NCBI GenBank assembly: GCA_963815775.1
Contig: CAWFIB010000021.1
Coordinates: 372,001-436,000 of the forward strand
Reading direction: 5' to 3'
Source of the DNA: CAVVDY01 sp963815775
GTDB taxonomy: Bacteria; Acidobacteriota; Terriglobia; Terriglobales; Acidobacteriaceae
DNA length: 64,000 bases
Shown: positions 1-9,123 of the stretch, piece by piece
Position numbering within the stretch: the first letter of the stretch is position 1
How the letters are laid out: every line of letters begins with the position of its first letter
Made by a program: the position numbers and the translations under genes
Notes under the pieces: generated by a model
Databases searched by the model: none
What the model saw: the letters and a program-made list of their open reading frames with translations, nothing else
Told to the model about the DNA's origin: nothing

Positions 1-431
1 AGTATCACTATCCCTACACTCCGCTGGGCGGCGCGATGTTTCGGGTGCGCGATGGGAGCTTTGCCGCCGCCGATCTGAGCGATGGCGGGTTCGCAGAATT
101 TGCCGATACGAAGACCTTGTGGAGCGAGAACACCCACAATGTGGGACGCTCCGTCTCGCAAGCCCGTCCTGGCGACTTGTTGTTCTTCCGGCAGCCGGGG
201 AATCCGCCGACGTTTCACGCAATGATCTTCCTGGGCCGTAGCCAGATTGAGCCCGGGACTGAGCGGTACGTGGTGTACCACACCGGTCCCGAGGGCAAAT
301 GGCCGGGCGAGATGAGACGCCTGTCAGTTGCGGAGCTTATGAACTTTCCCGATGCCCGCTGGCGTCCGGTGGCCTCAAATCCTGCGTTCCTTGGCGTGTA
401 TCGCTGGAACATCTTGCGGGGTGACCAGTGA
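1..431 (+). CDS. DUF1175 (YfaT-like) protein, 5' end cut off
   Basis: The reading frame is open from position 3, upstream of the first ATG at 36, so the N-terminus lies outside the window. The visible part (about 143 residues) has the DUF1175 pattern: a segment reading RPGDLLFF, a histidine in FHAMIFLG, then YHTGP and a C-terminal GVYRWNIL. This resembles a compact NlpC/P60-type cysteine-peptidase fold, but the putative catalytic Cys would be upstream, so activity cannot be judged. In E. coli yfaT lies beside yfaS, an alpha-2-macroglobulin gene; here too the next gene is an alpha-2-macroglobulin, and stop and start share one base (TGATG, 429-433), implying coupled translation. A periplasmic partner of the macroglobulin is inferred from that context only. 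Confidence 0.72.
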   Translation, partial: YHYPYTPLGGAMFRVRDGSFAAADLSDGGFAEFADTKTLWSENTHNVGRSVSQARPGDLLFFRQPGNPPTFHAMIFLGRSQIEPGTERYVVYHTGPEGKWPGEMRRLSVAELMNFPDARWRPVASNPAFLGVYRWNILRGDQ

Positions 432-3400
432 TGCGGGGCTCATGGCTGTGGATTGCACTCGCGCTCTGCAGCGTGCTGGCGGCACCTTGGTGGGCGCAGG
501 CACAGGAATCCGGCGAGCCCTACTTCTCGCTGAGCAGCCAGCAGACCTACATGCCGGGCGAGAAGCCGGAGGTCGCGGTTTACAGCCACAACGTTAAGCA
601 ACTGGAGTTTCGGGTTTATCGCGTCAATGACCCGATCAAGTTCTTCAGCCAGTTGCAGGAGCTGCACAGCTTCGGCGGGCGCGGTCCGGCGTTGCCGAAG
701 CAGCCGCATACCTGGCTGGAAAAGTTTCATGCCTGGAAGCATCGCATCTGGGCATGGATTCGCGACTTCGTGCGGGCACAGTTCTCGGCGGAGAACCGTC
801 ATGAGATACGCATGTGGCGGCTGGGCGAGATAGCGCAGCCCAAGAAGCAAGGCCCGCAGGTCGAGAACTTCGCGCAAGTTCCGGTGCTCAATCAGCAACA
901 GGTTGTCTCGGTGTGGAAGTGGGTCCCAGGCTCGCATGAGCCATGGCAGAGCGAGACAGTGAAGATTCCGGTCAGCGACAAGGGAGTCTACCTGGTTGAG
1001 GCGACGAACGGCTCGCTACGCGCCTACACCATCATCGTGGTCACCGAGGTCGCCGTCATCAGCAAGGCAGCACCGGGGCGGCTGGTCAGCTTTGTGGTCG
1101 ACCGCAAGAGCGGCGATCCGATTTCGGGCGCACAGGTCAAGGTGTGGATTGATCAGCGGCAGGTCGCTTCCGGGCAATCCGACGCGCAGGGAATGCTCGA
1201 TACCAAGATTGCCGACGAGAAGCCGGAGAACGTGGCGGTTCTGGTCACGCAAGGCGATCAGTTTGCGATCAACACACCCGGGGCATGGAACCTGGGCAGC
1301 GGTCCCGACCGCAATTTGCGCGGCTACACCTACACCGACCGTCCTGTGTATCGGCCGGGCGATACGGTGCACTTCAAGTCCATCGTTCGCGCCGAGAACC
1401 CGAGCGGCTACACGCTGCCGGAGGACCGCCAGATCAGTCTTGAGCTGCGCGATCCGCAGACCTATCAGCCCATCTGGAACGACACCGCCAAGCTCAACGA
1501 CTATGGCAGCGCGCACTGGGAGTACACGATCCCGGCGGACGCGCACCTGGGCACCTACTACCTGTCGATGCAGATGGGGGAGCGATATATCGAGGGTGCG
1601 AGCTTTTCGGTTCAGGACTACAAGAAGCCTGAATATGCAGTGAAGGTGACGGCACAAACGCCGCGTGTGCTGCAAGGCCAGCCGATCAAGGCGACGATCG
1701 AGGCGCGCTACTACTTCGGCGAGCCGGTTGCCAACGCCAAGGTGAAGTGGGTGGTACACACCTCGCCGTACTATCCGCCGGGCCGCTATGCGTCGGAGGA
1801 CGACATGGGCGGCGGGGACGAGGGCCCGCCCGATGAAGGTCAGTACGACCAATATGGCGCCGGCGAACAGGAGCAGGAGAACAGTGGCACGCTCGACCTG
1901 GATGGCAAGCTCCAGATCACGGTTCCGACGACAGTCAGCAAGCAGCATCAGGACCTGACGTACCGCATTGAGGCGCGGGTAACGGATGCGGGCAATCGCG
2001 AGATTTCAGGGCGCGGATACGCGATCGCGACCTATGGCAGCTTCTACCTGACTGCCCAGCCCGATGCTTACGTGTACAGCAAAGGCGGCACGGCGAAGAT
2101 CACAGTGACGGCCCAAGATTACGACAGGAAGCCGGTGGCCACAGCCTTCAAAGCCGAGATCAGCCGCTGGAACTGGCAGAAGCGCTCTGGGGAAGTAGTC
2201 TCGACCACGCAAGGACAGACCGACGCGAGCGGCAAGGGGCAAGTGGATTTCGTTGTCCCGGATGCGGGCGAGTTCCGCGTGCGCATCTTCGCCATGACGC
2301 CCGAACATCGCGAGGTGCAGGATTCCGTCTTCTTGTGGGCTCCGGGGGAGAGTGCATGGTGGATGGGGCCGGCCCAGGAAAACATACAGATTGTGCCGGA
2401 CAAGAAGTCGTACGTTCCCGGCGATACGGCGCACGTGCTCATCGTGACCGGCAAAGATCCGGCATCGGTGCTGGTCACGGCAGAAGGTAACGGACTGTAC
2501 TCGGCGCAGGTGATCAAGAGCAACGGCGGCAGCATTACGGTTGATGTGCCGATCAAGGCGGAGTATGCGCCAAACTTCTACGTTGCGGCGACATTCATCC
2601 GGGGTAACAAGCTGTATCAGGGCAGCAAGAGCCTTTCGGTACCGCCGACGCAGCATGAGCTGAAGGTCGAGCTGACCCCATCGAAGCCGCAGTATCTGCC
2701 GGGCGAAGCTGCCTCCTACACGATCAAGGCCACCGATGCGAGCGGCAAGCCGGTCTCAGCGGAGTTCAGCCTCGGCGTGGTCGATGAAGCCATCTATGCG
2801 ATCCAGCCGGAGACGGTGCTGCCGATTCTGAAGGCCTTCTACGGCACGGTCTACAGCAAGGTCAACACCGACACATCACTGACGTATTACTTCAGCGGAC
2901 AGGCGGGCAAGCGTGCGATGGAGTTGGCAGCAGTGCGTCCGCACCGGTCGCTGGCGCAGCTCAAGCCCGAGCGGCTGGTGCAGCCCAAGGTCCGCAAGGC
3001 TTTTCCCGACACGGCGTATTGGGTTGCCGACGTCGATACGGACAGCGGCGGCAACGCGACGGTGAAGTTCGACTATCCCGACGCGATTACGTCGTGGCGC
3101 GCCACAACCCGAGGAATCACACAGGACACGAAGGTCGGCAGTGCGGTTGAGAACACCATCGTTCGCAAAAACGTGATGGTTCGTCTGGTGGTGCCGCGCT
3201 TCTTCCGCCGGGGCGATGAGATTGTGCTTTCGACCATCGTGCAGAACTATCTGCCGATGGAGAAAACGGCGCGTGTCTCGATGGAGTTCACCGGGCTGCA
3301 GGTGATCGATGGCGGCACAAAGGACGTTCAAGTGCCGAGCCGCGGCCTGGCGAAGGTGGACTATCGGGTTCGCGTGCTGGATGTGGATTCAGCGAAGGTG

Positions 3401-5089
3401 CTGGGCAAGGCGCTCACCGATGTCGAGAGCGATGCGATGGAGCTGACCCTGCCGGTTGAGCCTTTCGGGGTGAAGCTTGCGGTGTCGAACTCGGGATCGA
3501 TCGCCGCCGCCAAGAGCGACACGTCGCAGACGGTTGCCTTCCCGTTGGGCATTGAGTCCAACACGCGCAAGCTGAGGATCGACCTGACGCCGACGATTGC
3601 CGGGGCGGTCTTCGGCGCGCTCGACTATCTGACTTCATATCCCTATGGGTGCACCGAGCAGACAATGTCGAGCTTCCTGCCCGACGTGCTGGTCTCTGAA
3701 GCGCTGAAGAAGCTGGGAGTCAAGTCGAATGTCGATCCCGCAGTACTCAACAAGCAGGTGCAGGCGGGACTCGAGCGCCTGTACAACTACCATCATCCCG
3801 ATGGCGGATGGGGATGGTGGCAGAGCGACGACAGCAATGCGTTCATGACGGCATACGTACTTGCCGGGCTGGTGCAGGCTAAGGATGCCGGGTATGAGGT
3901 GAAACCGGAGATGATCGAGAGCGGACGCGCCTGGCTGCTGAAGCAATTTGCTAAGACGCAAAACGTCCGTACCGATCTGCGCGCGTACATGGCCTACGCT
4001 CTCGTTCTGAGCGGAAGCGATTCGAATGCAACGGTGCTGGATGCGGTCTGGAAACAGCGCTCGACACTCACGGCATACGGTCAGGCGCTGCTGGGGCTGG
4101 GGATGCAGCACGCAGGCGATGCGCGGGCCGGCGATTTGGTGAAGCAGCTTGAATCCAACGCCAAGCAGACTGACACGCAGGCGTGGTGGCCCACGGACTT
4201 CAACTATCTCCTCGACTACTACGGCGATACCACGCCGCAAGCGACGGCCTATGCGATGAAGCTGCTGACCATCGCTGATCCGCAGAGCCCACTGCTGGCG
4301 AAGGCGGCGCTGTATCTGGTCGATCATCGCAGCCAGGGGTATTACTGGGAGTCGACGCAGCAGACCTCAGCCGTACTGTACGGGTTGACGGACTATCTCC
4401 AGCACACGCAGGAGCTGAAGCCGAACTTCACCGTCAATGTGAGCGTGAACGGCAAGAACGCTGGATCCAAGCAGTTCACTGCCGAGAATGCACTCGCGCC
4501 GGCAACCGCGATCACGCTGAACGATTCGCAGCTCGCGCCGGAAGCCAATCAGGTGCAGCTAAACAAGTCTGGCGATGGGAGGCTGTACTGGTCGACGCGC
4601 GGCGAGTACTACTCCAGCCAGCCGAAAGTGGTGAACAGCGGGACCTTCCAGCTCAGCGTGGTGCGGCAGTATTACAAGCTCACGTCAGTACAACGTGGCG
4701 ATCGCATTGTGTACCACATGGATCCGTTGAACGGGCCGGTGCAGGTGGGCGACACGCTGGCGGTGCGCATCACGGTTGGCGGGAATGAGTGGCGATACCT
4801 GATGATCGAGGACCCGATCCCGTCGGGGACGGAGTCGATTGCGCGCGACGATCTGTATGAGCTGGACGAGAAGCCGAGCTGGTGGACGCGCGGCTGGGGC
4901 TATCGCGAGCTATACGACGATCGCACCACGTTCTTCACCACGTATTTCCCGCGCGGGCAGAAGGAATACACCTATCTGCTGAAGGTGGTGAACCCCGGTG
5001 AGTTCCGGGTGAGCCCGACGCGGGTTGAGCCCATGTACCAGCCCGAGTATCTTGCCACCAGCGATGCGATGACGGTGAGCGTGAAATGA
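431..5089 (+). CDS. alpha-2-macroglobulin family protein with intact thioester
   Basis: A 1552-residue secreted protein with a signal peptide ending near WAQAQ. MG-type beta-sandwich repeats follow, including TDRPVYRPGD near residue 300, the MG2 hallmark. An acidic Gly/Pro/Gln-rich insert lies near residues 455-485. The thioester motif GCTEQ (Cys1074, Gln1077) is complete and is followed by the helical thioester domain with DGGWGWW. Bacterial members are thought to trap attacking proteases in the periplasm by covalent coupling through the thioester. Length and the DUF1175 neighbour match the YfaS type rather than the PbpC-linked YfhM type. ATG 431 is preferred over GTG 428 because GGGGTGA ends about 6 bases before it and the ATG overlaps the upstream stop. 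The next gene overlaps by ATGA. Confidence 0.93.
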   Translation: MRGSWLWIALALCSVLAAPWWAQAQESGEPYFSLSSQQTYMPGEKPEVAVYSHNVKQLEFRVYRVNDPIKFFSQLQELHSFGGRGPALPKQPHTWLEKFHAWKHRIWAWIRDFVRAQFSAENRHEIRMWRLGEIAQPKKQGPQVENFAQVPVLNQQQVVSVWKWVPGSHEPWQSETVKIPVSDKGVYLVEATNGSLRAYTIIVVTEVAVISKAAPGRLVSFVVDRKSGDPISGAQVKVWIDQRQVASGQSDAQGMLDTKIADEKPENVAVLVTQGDQFAINTPGAWNLGSGPDRNLRGYTYTDRPVYRPGDTVHFKSIVRAENPSGYTLPEDRQISLELRDPQTYQPIWNDTAKLNDYGSAHWEYTIPADAHLGTYYLSMQMGERYIEGASFSVQDYKKPEYAVKVTAQTPRVLQGQPIKATIEARYYFGEPVANAKVKWVVHTSPYYPPGRYASEDDMGGGDEGPPDEGQYDQYGAGEQEQENSGTLDLDGKLQITVPTTVSKQHQDLTYRIEARVTDAGNREISGRGYAIATYGSFYLTAQPDAYVYSKGGTAKITVTAQDYDRKPVATAFKAEISRWNWQKRSGEVVSTTQGQTDASGKGQVDFVVPDAGEFRVRIFAMTPEHREVQDSVFLWAPGESAWWMGPAQENIQIVPDKKSYVPGDTAHVLIVTGKDPASVLVTAEGNGLYSAQVIKSNGGSITVDVPIKAEYAPNFYVAATFIRGNKLYQGSKSLSVPPTQHELKVELTPSKPQYLPGEAASYTIKATDASGKPVSAEFSLGVVDEAIYAIQPETVLPILKAFYGTVYSKVNTDTSLTYYFSGQAGKRAMELAAVRPHRSLAQLKPERLVQPKVRKAFPDTAYWVADVDTDSGGNATVKFDYPDAITSWRATTRGITQDTKVGSAVENTIVRKNVMVRLVVPRFFRRGDEIVLSTIVQNYLPMEKTARVSMEFTGLQVIDGGTKDVQVPSRGLAKVDYRVRVLDVDSAKVLGKALTDVESDAMELTLPVEPFGVKLAVSNSGSIAAAKSDTSQTVAFPLGIESNTRKLRIDLTPTIAGAVFGALDYLTSYPYGCTEQTMSSFLPDVLVSEALKKLGVKSNVDPAVLNKQVQAGLERLYNYHHPDGGWGWWQSDDSNAFMTAYVLAGLVQAKDAGYEVKPEMIESGRAWLLKQFAKTQNVRTDLRAYMAYALVLSGSDSNATVLDAVWKQRSTLTAYGQALLGLGMQHAGDARAGDLVKQLESNAKQTDTQAWWPTDFNYLLDYYGDTTPQATAYAMKLLTIADPQSPLLAKAALYLVDHRSQGYYWESTQQTSAVLYGLTDYLQHTQELKPNFTVNVSVNGKNAGSKQFTAENALAPATAITLNDSQLAPEANQVQLNKSGDGRLYWSTRGEYYSSQPKVVNSGTFQLSVVRQYYKLTSVQRGDRIVYHMDPLNGPVQVGDTLAVRITVGGNEWRYLMIEDPIPSGTESIARDDLYELDEKPSWWTRGWGYRELYDDRTTFFTTYFPRGQKEYTYLLKVVNPGEFRVSPTRVEPMYQPEYLATSDAMTVSVK

Positions 5090-5841
5090 GCGCGGCAGTG
5101 ACAAACCGGAGCGGCGTGCTGAAGCTGTGGCTGTTGAATTTGTTTGCGAACGCGGCAGCGCTCGGGGCCTGGTACTACTGGCTGCGCATTCCGGATGCGC
5201 ACGTCTGGCAGGTGACATGGTCGGCAGTGCTGGCGCTGCTGACCGTGGTTGGTATTGTGTGGCTTCGTGCGGGGACGCTGGCGTGGTTCAGAGTTGGCGA
5301 GTTTCGCACGCGGCCGGGAATTGGCGCGGCGTTCTGGCGTGGGTTGCGGCATGTCATTCCGCTGGCGATCTGGGCGGCGCTGGGCGCGTGCATCGCTTGG
5401 ATCATCGTGAGCGCCGGCAATTACGTTCCGCAGTTCTCGGTGTGGATTCGGCAAAAGGTGAATGCCGGGCCGTCGCCACGGAATGTTATGCATGGCTCTG
5501 ACTGGCTGCTCTTTGTGGTGCTGTGGATTGTGTTGCCTGCGGTTTGGCTGCCGGTGGCGACGACGATTGCCGCGGCAGGATTGTCAGGCCGACACATCGC
5601 GCGCTCGTTCCGCGTGTTGCGCCAGCCGCTGTACTGGATTTCGCTGTGCGTGCTGATGGCGCTGGGAGTCTGGATACCCTACAAACTGGTGACGTGGGTT
5701 CCGGCATTGAGCAGCCTGCGCGGAGAGGCTTGGAGCGCGGGGCTGCGCTTCGCTGCGGCGTACATCATTCTGATTACGGCGTTCATTTTGTTGATATGGA
5801 TGGTGGGAGAACGCACGGACGGGGAAGATCCGATCGTGTAG
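5086..5841 (+). CDS. polytopic membrane protein of unknown function
   Basis: A 251-residue protein with about six hydrophobic helices (near residues 13-33, 42-60, 90-112, 142-165, 185-203 and 222-243). It has no motif I can assign to a family. Its ATG overlaps the stop of the alpha-2-macroglobulin gene (ATGA, 5086-5089), so the two should be co-translated. This makes it a candidate inner-membrane partner of the DUF1175/macroglobulin pair. The ending is short and acidic (GERTDGEDPIV). Function is unknown. Confidence 0.8.
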   Translation: MSAAVTNRSGVLKLWLLNLFANAAALGAWYYWLRIPDAHVWQVTWSAVLALLTVVGIVWLRAGTLAWFRVGEFRTRPGIGAAFWRGLRHVIPLAIWAALGACIAWIIVSAGNYVPQFSVWIRQKVNAGPSPRNVMHGSDWLLFVVLWIVLPAVWLPVATTIAAAGLSGRHIARSFRVLRQPLYWISLCVLMALGVWIPYKLVTWVPALSSLRGEAWSAGLRFAAAYIILITAFILLIWMVGERTDGEDPIV

Positions 5842-5931
5842 TCAGCTTACGCGAGCGGCTGAAAAGTCAAAAACAGATCCCTCGTCGGCCTAAAGGCCTC
5901 CTCGGGATGACAAATATGAAGGATTCAGGAC

Positions 5932-5951
5932 GGCGCAGCTGAAGCTGCGCC
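5932..5951. repeat. perfect palindrome with TGAA loop (REP-like)
   Basis: An 8-bp perfect stem GGCGCAGC/GCTGCGCC closes on the loop TGAA. It lies in the 154-bp gap between two convergent genes. A second small palindrome, GGCC-TAAA-GGCC, lies at about 5888-5899. Similar TGAA/CTTCA-loop hairpins recur in other gaps (26562, 44857, 59604), so this looks like a dispersed family. It could also help end transcription, but there is no T-run as in a standard intrinsic terminator. Confidence 0.6.
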
Positions 5952-5995
5952 CCTTCAAAATGAAGACTCCCAGGAATTTTTTCAGCAACCACCTG

Positions 5996-7768
5996 TCAGG
6001 GAGCTATATCAGGCGGCAATCCCTGCTGCGCCCACACGATCAACTTCTGCTTGCCGTACTGCGTGGCCAATTGCGCTACTCTCGAATGTGCCTCGGTATA
6101 GGCCTTGCGCAACTGATCTTCACTGGCGGGATTGACGATCGCCTTTTCCAGTTCGCTAGCAGTTTTGAAGGCCGATGATGGCTTGACACCTGGGTTCGGC
6201 TGCGACAGATACAACACCAAACCTTCGCGAAACCAGACTGGCGTGCCCGGCTTCGCATGCGCCTCGATCAGCATATGCAGGAACTCATGCCGCAACGTGC
6301 TTTCCAGCGTGCCAGCCTGTTTGAGCACATCAGCGGGCTGGGTTTGTATGGTGTGGCCCCGCGTGGCCGCCGCCACCCATCCCGGTTCGCCGGTGGCGTC
6401 GCGAAACATTGCAACTGTGGGATAGAGCTTCCACTGGGGCTTTGAGGGGAACGCGAGACCAGTCGTCGCCTGGGCTTCGCGGGCGAGATTTGTGGCCAGC
6501 GGAAGATAGGCGCGGTCCGCATCCGGCCGCGTTGTCAGCAGTTCGATGTTTTCGGCGGTAAGCGTATGCCAGGCGATTCCCTGCGCCGAGCGGCCGAGCT
6601 TGGTTCCCGGGTAATAGTAGGCGAGGATTTCCTGGTAGGTTTTGCCTTCCTCGCCCATCACTTCAGCGCCGACTTGGCACAGCCCGACGCCGTGTCCTGA
6701 ACCGCGGCCGTGAAAAACGAGTCGGTCACCCCTCGCGCTCACGTCATACCAGTTGCTCTTCAGGCGCTCCCATCCAATGTGGCGGCCGACAGCGACACGC
6801 AACGCCACCCCGGGAACGGTGATGGCCCTGGACCCGACAATCCGCAGCGTCTCGACGCGACCGCTAGGCGTGCGCTGCACTACCGAAAGCGAACGCAGCG
6901 TTCCCGGTACGGCGAAGCCATCGGCAGCCAGGGCGCGCTGGAGATCGTGTCGGGTAATTTCGCTCTGCCACTGCATGATGCCGTTGCGGACGCAATAAAC
7001 GTCCGAATGTTGGGTCAGGTAAGGCACCGCTTCGTCGTCTCCGAGGACAAAGCGAGCGTCTTCAGTCATGCCTCCACAATCGGCGTGATAGTAAGTCGCC
7101 GCAGGCCGGCCGTTGTACCAGAGAACTTCGCCGGAGGTGGAGGCAGCAATCTGGCGCATGCGGCTGGTAATGCCGGAAAGCTGCAGGTCCTGGCAGTGGG
7201 TGGTGTCGCAGACGTCGAAGTGATCGAGGGCGTGGCGGCTCCCGAAATGCATGGCGTAGGTTCGCGCCGCCACAGACATTGCCTTCAGCGCTTCGTCGGA
7301 TTTGAAGTTGCCGGTCTCGCCGGCCAGCACTCCGGCAATGTATTCATCCATTGGCATGGTTGCGGTAACCAGCAACCTTCCACCGGAAGCCTTTATGTCA
7401 ACCGGAAAGTCGGCAGGAACCGCCGGCGCATCAGCCGCCTTCATCTGGTAGGCGCCGGTGATGCGAAGCTCGGCCAGAGAGTGCTTGTCGCTATCGAGCT
7501 TCAGTTTTGTACCCGAGGCGCGCAGAGTAGCGGAGGTCAGCCCTGCGTCCTTGCAGCCAGGGCAGGTGCGAAAGCGCGCCTGTCCCGAGGCAGCACTGAG
7601 CTTCAAAGCGGCCGGGGGATGCAAATACCACAGCCGCACGCGCACGGTCCGGGGAAAGCCACTGGAAGGAGGGCCAATGTTCTTGTTTTTCGAAACTGCG
7701 GTTTGCGGAGGGCCGGCTGCTCCAAGGGTCAACGCTAGCACCAGCGCCAGCAGCAATGCGCGCTTCAT
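5996..7768 (-). CDS. SpoIID/LytB-domain protein fused to a gluzincin metalloprotease domain
   Basis: A 590-residue protein with a signal peptide. Residues about 40-400 form a SpoIID/LytB amidase-enhancer domain: MDEYIAGVLAGETG (Glu151 at the position of the SpoIID lytic-transglycosylase Glu), VAARTYA, YYHADCGGMTED and GRGSGHGVGLCQVGA. SpoIID-type enzymes cut peptidoglycan strands lacking stem peptides. The C-terminal third carries HEFLH (His494-His498) followed by WFREGLVLYL, the peptidase MA-like gluzincin arrangement in which the later Glu is the third zinc ligand. The fusion joins glycan cleavage with a putative peptidase. The upstream transpeptidase gene overlaps it by 4 bp, so both enzymes should be made together in the periplasm. 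The organism need not sporulate, since SpoIID domains occur in many non-spore-formers. Confidence 0.88.
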   Translation of the reverse strand: MKRALLLALVLALTLGAAGPPQTAVSKNKNIGPPSSGFPRTVRVRLWYLHPPAALKLSAASGQARFRTCPGCKDAGLTSATLRASGTKLKLDSDKHSLAELRITGAYQMKAADAPAVPADFPVDIKASGGRLLVTATMPMDEYIAGVLAGETGNFKSDEALKAMSVAARTYAMHFGSRHALDHFDVCDTTHCQDLQLSGITSRMRQIAASTSGEVLWYNGRPAATYYHADCGGMTEDARFVLGDDEAVPYLTQHSDVYCVRNGIMQWQSEITRHDLQRALAADGFAVPGTLRSLSVVQRTPSGRVETLRIVGSRAITVPGVALRVAVGRHIGWERLKSNWYDVSARGDRLVFHGRGSGHGVGLCQVGAEVMGEEGKTYQEILAYYYPGTKLGRSAQGIAWHTLTAENIELLTTRPDADRAYLPLATNLAREAQATTGLAFPSKPQWKLYPTVAMFRDATGEPGWVAAATRGHTIQTQPADVLKQAGTLESTLRHEFLHMLIEAHAKPGTPVWFREGLVLYLSQPNPGVKPSSAFKTASELEKAIVNPASEDQLRKAYTEAHSRVAQLATQYGKQKLIVWAQQGLPPDIAP

Positions 7769-8712
7769 TGCCCGCCTTTGTCAGCAGCACGTTGCGACTT
7801 GCTCGCCGTCGACTTGGCGTATTCGGCGAAAATGCTGCGCGCTACTTCGGCAGCATCGGCGCCTCCCGTGCCCTTTTCCAGGAAGACCACCAGCACAATC
7901 TGCGGCTTAACCGCTGGAGCCCAGCCTGCAAACCAGGCGTGCGTCCATGGACCTTCCTCCGAGGGAGAGGTTCCGGTCTTGCCTGCTGCCCGCATGGTGG
8001 AATCAGGCTGGGCGAGACGTCCCATTCCGTAGGAGGTCGAGCCTTCCAGGCCGCTCAGCACAATCTGCACGTCGGCATCCGCTTTGCCGTCAGCCAGAAC
8101 GGCGAGGTTGCGGTAGGCGCGCAGCAACTCCAGGGGCGTAATCTTGACGCCCCACTCGCCGATGGCCTGGAGCTGCAATTGTTCCCGAGTGGATGCCAGC
8201 GCAACTGAGCCGGCGGCCTCCTTGCTGGCGAGGCTGGTCGGGCTGCCGAAGCCGTCACCGAGAAACGCCTGCCGTAGCTGCTGGGGAGAAAGTCGTGGGG
8301 CAACCCTGGTGAAGTAGGAGTTACAGGAATAGGCCAGAGCTTCGGTTGGATCGAGAGGATGATGGGTGTCAGGATGCGAACAGTCCAGCCGGTGCCCGGC
8401 GATGGTGAGCGGGCGCTTGCACATGAGGGCGGTCTGGCTGGTCACCTTTCCCGCTTGTAGCAGAGCGAGCAGGGTGAACGTCTTAATGCTTGAGCCCGGA
8501 AGTGCCAAGCGTCGTGCCGCGACATCCCGACGAAACGATGCCAACACCTGATTGGAGGCCACGTCCAGCACAACGGCGGTGCCGTTCTTCCCCGCCATGG
8601 CGTGATTGACGGCCTGCTGCAAAGCGGAAGTGCCGGCTTGCGCACACGCGGCAATACTTGCGAGTAGAGCAAGGAAGAATGCAGTAGCGGCCGTCATTCG
8701 CCGGCAAGACAT
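7765..8712 (-). CDS. minimal penicillin-binding protein transpeptidase
   Basis: A 315-residue exported protein (signal peptide to about residue 26) that is essentially only a transpeptidase domain. The active-site triad of penicillin-binding proteins is present in order: SSIK (nucleophile motif SxxK), SCN (SxN) and KTGTS (KTG). There is no N-terminal dimerisation module or glycosyltransferase domain, making it much shorter than class A or B PBPs. It may cross-link or trim peptidoglycan, or serve as a beta-lactam-binding sensor domain. It overlaps the SpoIID fusion gene by ATGA. Together they form a two-gene peptidoglycan-remodelling unit that converges on the alpha-2-macroglobulin operon. Confidence 0.85.
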   Translation of the reverse strand: MSCRRMTAATAFFLALLASIAACAQAGTSALQQAVNHAMAGKNGTAVVLDVASNQVLASFRRDVAARRLALPGSSIKTFTLLALLQAGKVTSQTALMCKRPLTIAGHRLDCSHPDTHHPLDPTEALAYSCNSYFTRVAPRLSPQQLRQAFLGDGFGSPTSLASKEAAGSVALASTREQLQLQAIGEWGVKITPLELLRAYRNLAVLADGKADADVQIVLSGLEGSTSYGMGRLAQPDSTMRAAGKTGTSPSEEGPWTHAWFAGWAPAVKPQIVLVVFLEKGTGGADAAEVARSIFAEYAKSTASKSQRAADKGGQ

Positions 8713-8796
8713 GCCTCGATTGTAAGGTCGCCAGCGCAGACGAAGATCGCCAAGCGTGAAGACGCACTCAGAAAGGCAAGAGCGGTTGAGCCGTCT

Positions 8797-8985
8797 CTAA
8801 ACCGCCGTAGGAGTGTGTGCTTTTAGCTTTTCAAGAATTTTTTCCAGCAATTCGCAGCGCTTCTGCAATGCGTGCCTGAATTCGTGGTGATCGGCTTTGG
8901 CGATCTCGTGCAGAAAGTGCACCTGGCGTTCTTCCAGAACCTGCACGAGGAGATCGCGCTCAGCTTCCGTTAGTCGGAGTTCCAT
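8797..8985 (-). CDS. small helical protein of unknown function
   Basis: A 62-residue protein, highly charged and predicted to be almost wholly alpha-helical (MELRLTEAERDLLVQVLEER, then heptad-like Leu/Ile spacing to the C-terminus), so a short coiled coil or helical hairpin is likely. The start at 8985 is chosen because GGAGG lies about 5 bases upstream of this ATG. An upstream in-frame start at 9027 has no such site and adds unstructured residues. I cannot assign a family. The promoter region of the neighbouring genes does not suggest an operon. Confidence 0.65.
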   Translation of the reverse strand: MELRLTEAERDLLVQVLEERQVHFLHEIAKADHHEFRHALQKRCELLEKILEKLKAHTPTAV

Positions 8986-9123
8986 AGTGGCCTCCGTATC
9001 CGGGGCAGAATGTACCCCTTCTACCAAGAGAGTAGCTCAAATCGCGCGAGGTGGCGGAGAAACTGAGGGTTGGCTCGGAGATGGTTTCCCGCTTCGGCGC
9101 CGGGCGGGAGGCTACCAGGTGCC

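Noticed and set aside
6710..7738. A 342-residue open frame opposite the SpoIID gene
   Set aside because: It is the shadow of SpoIID: no signal peptide, no domain and no ribosome-binding site.
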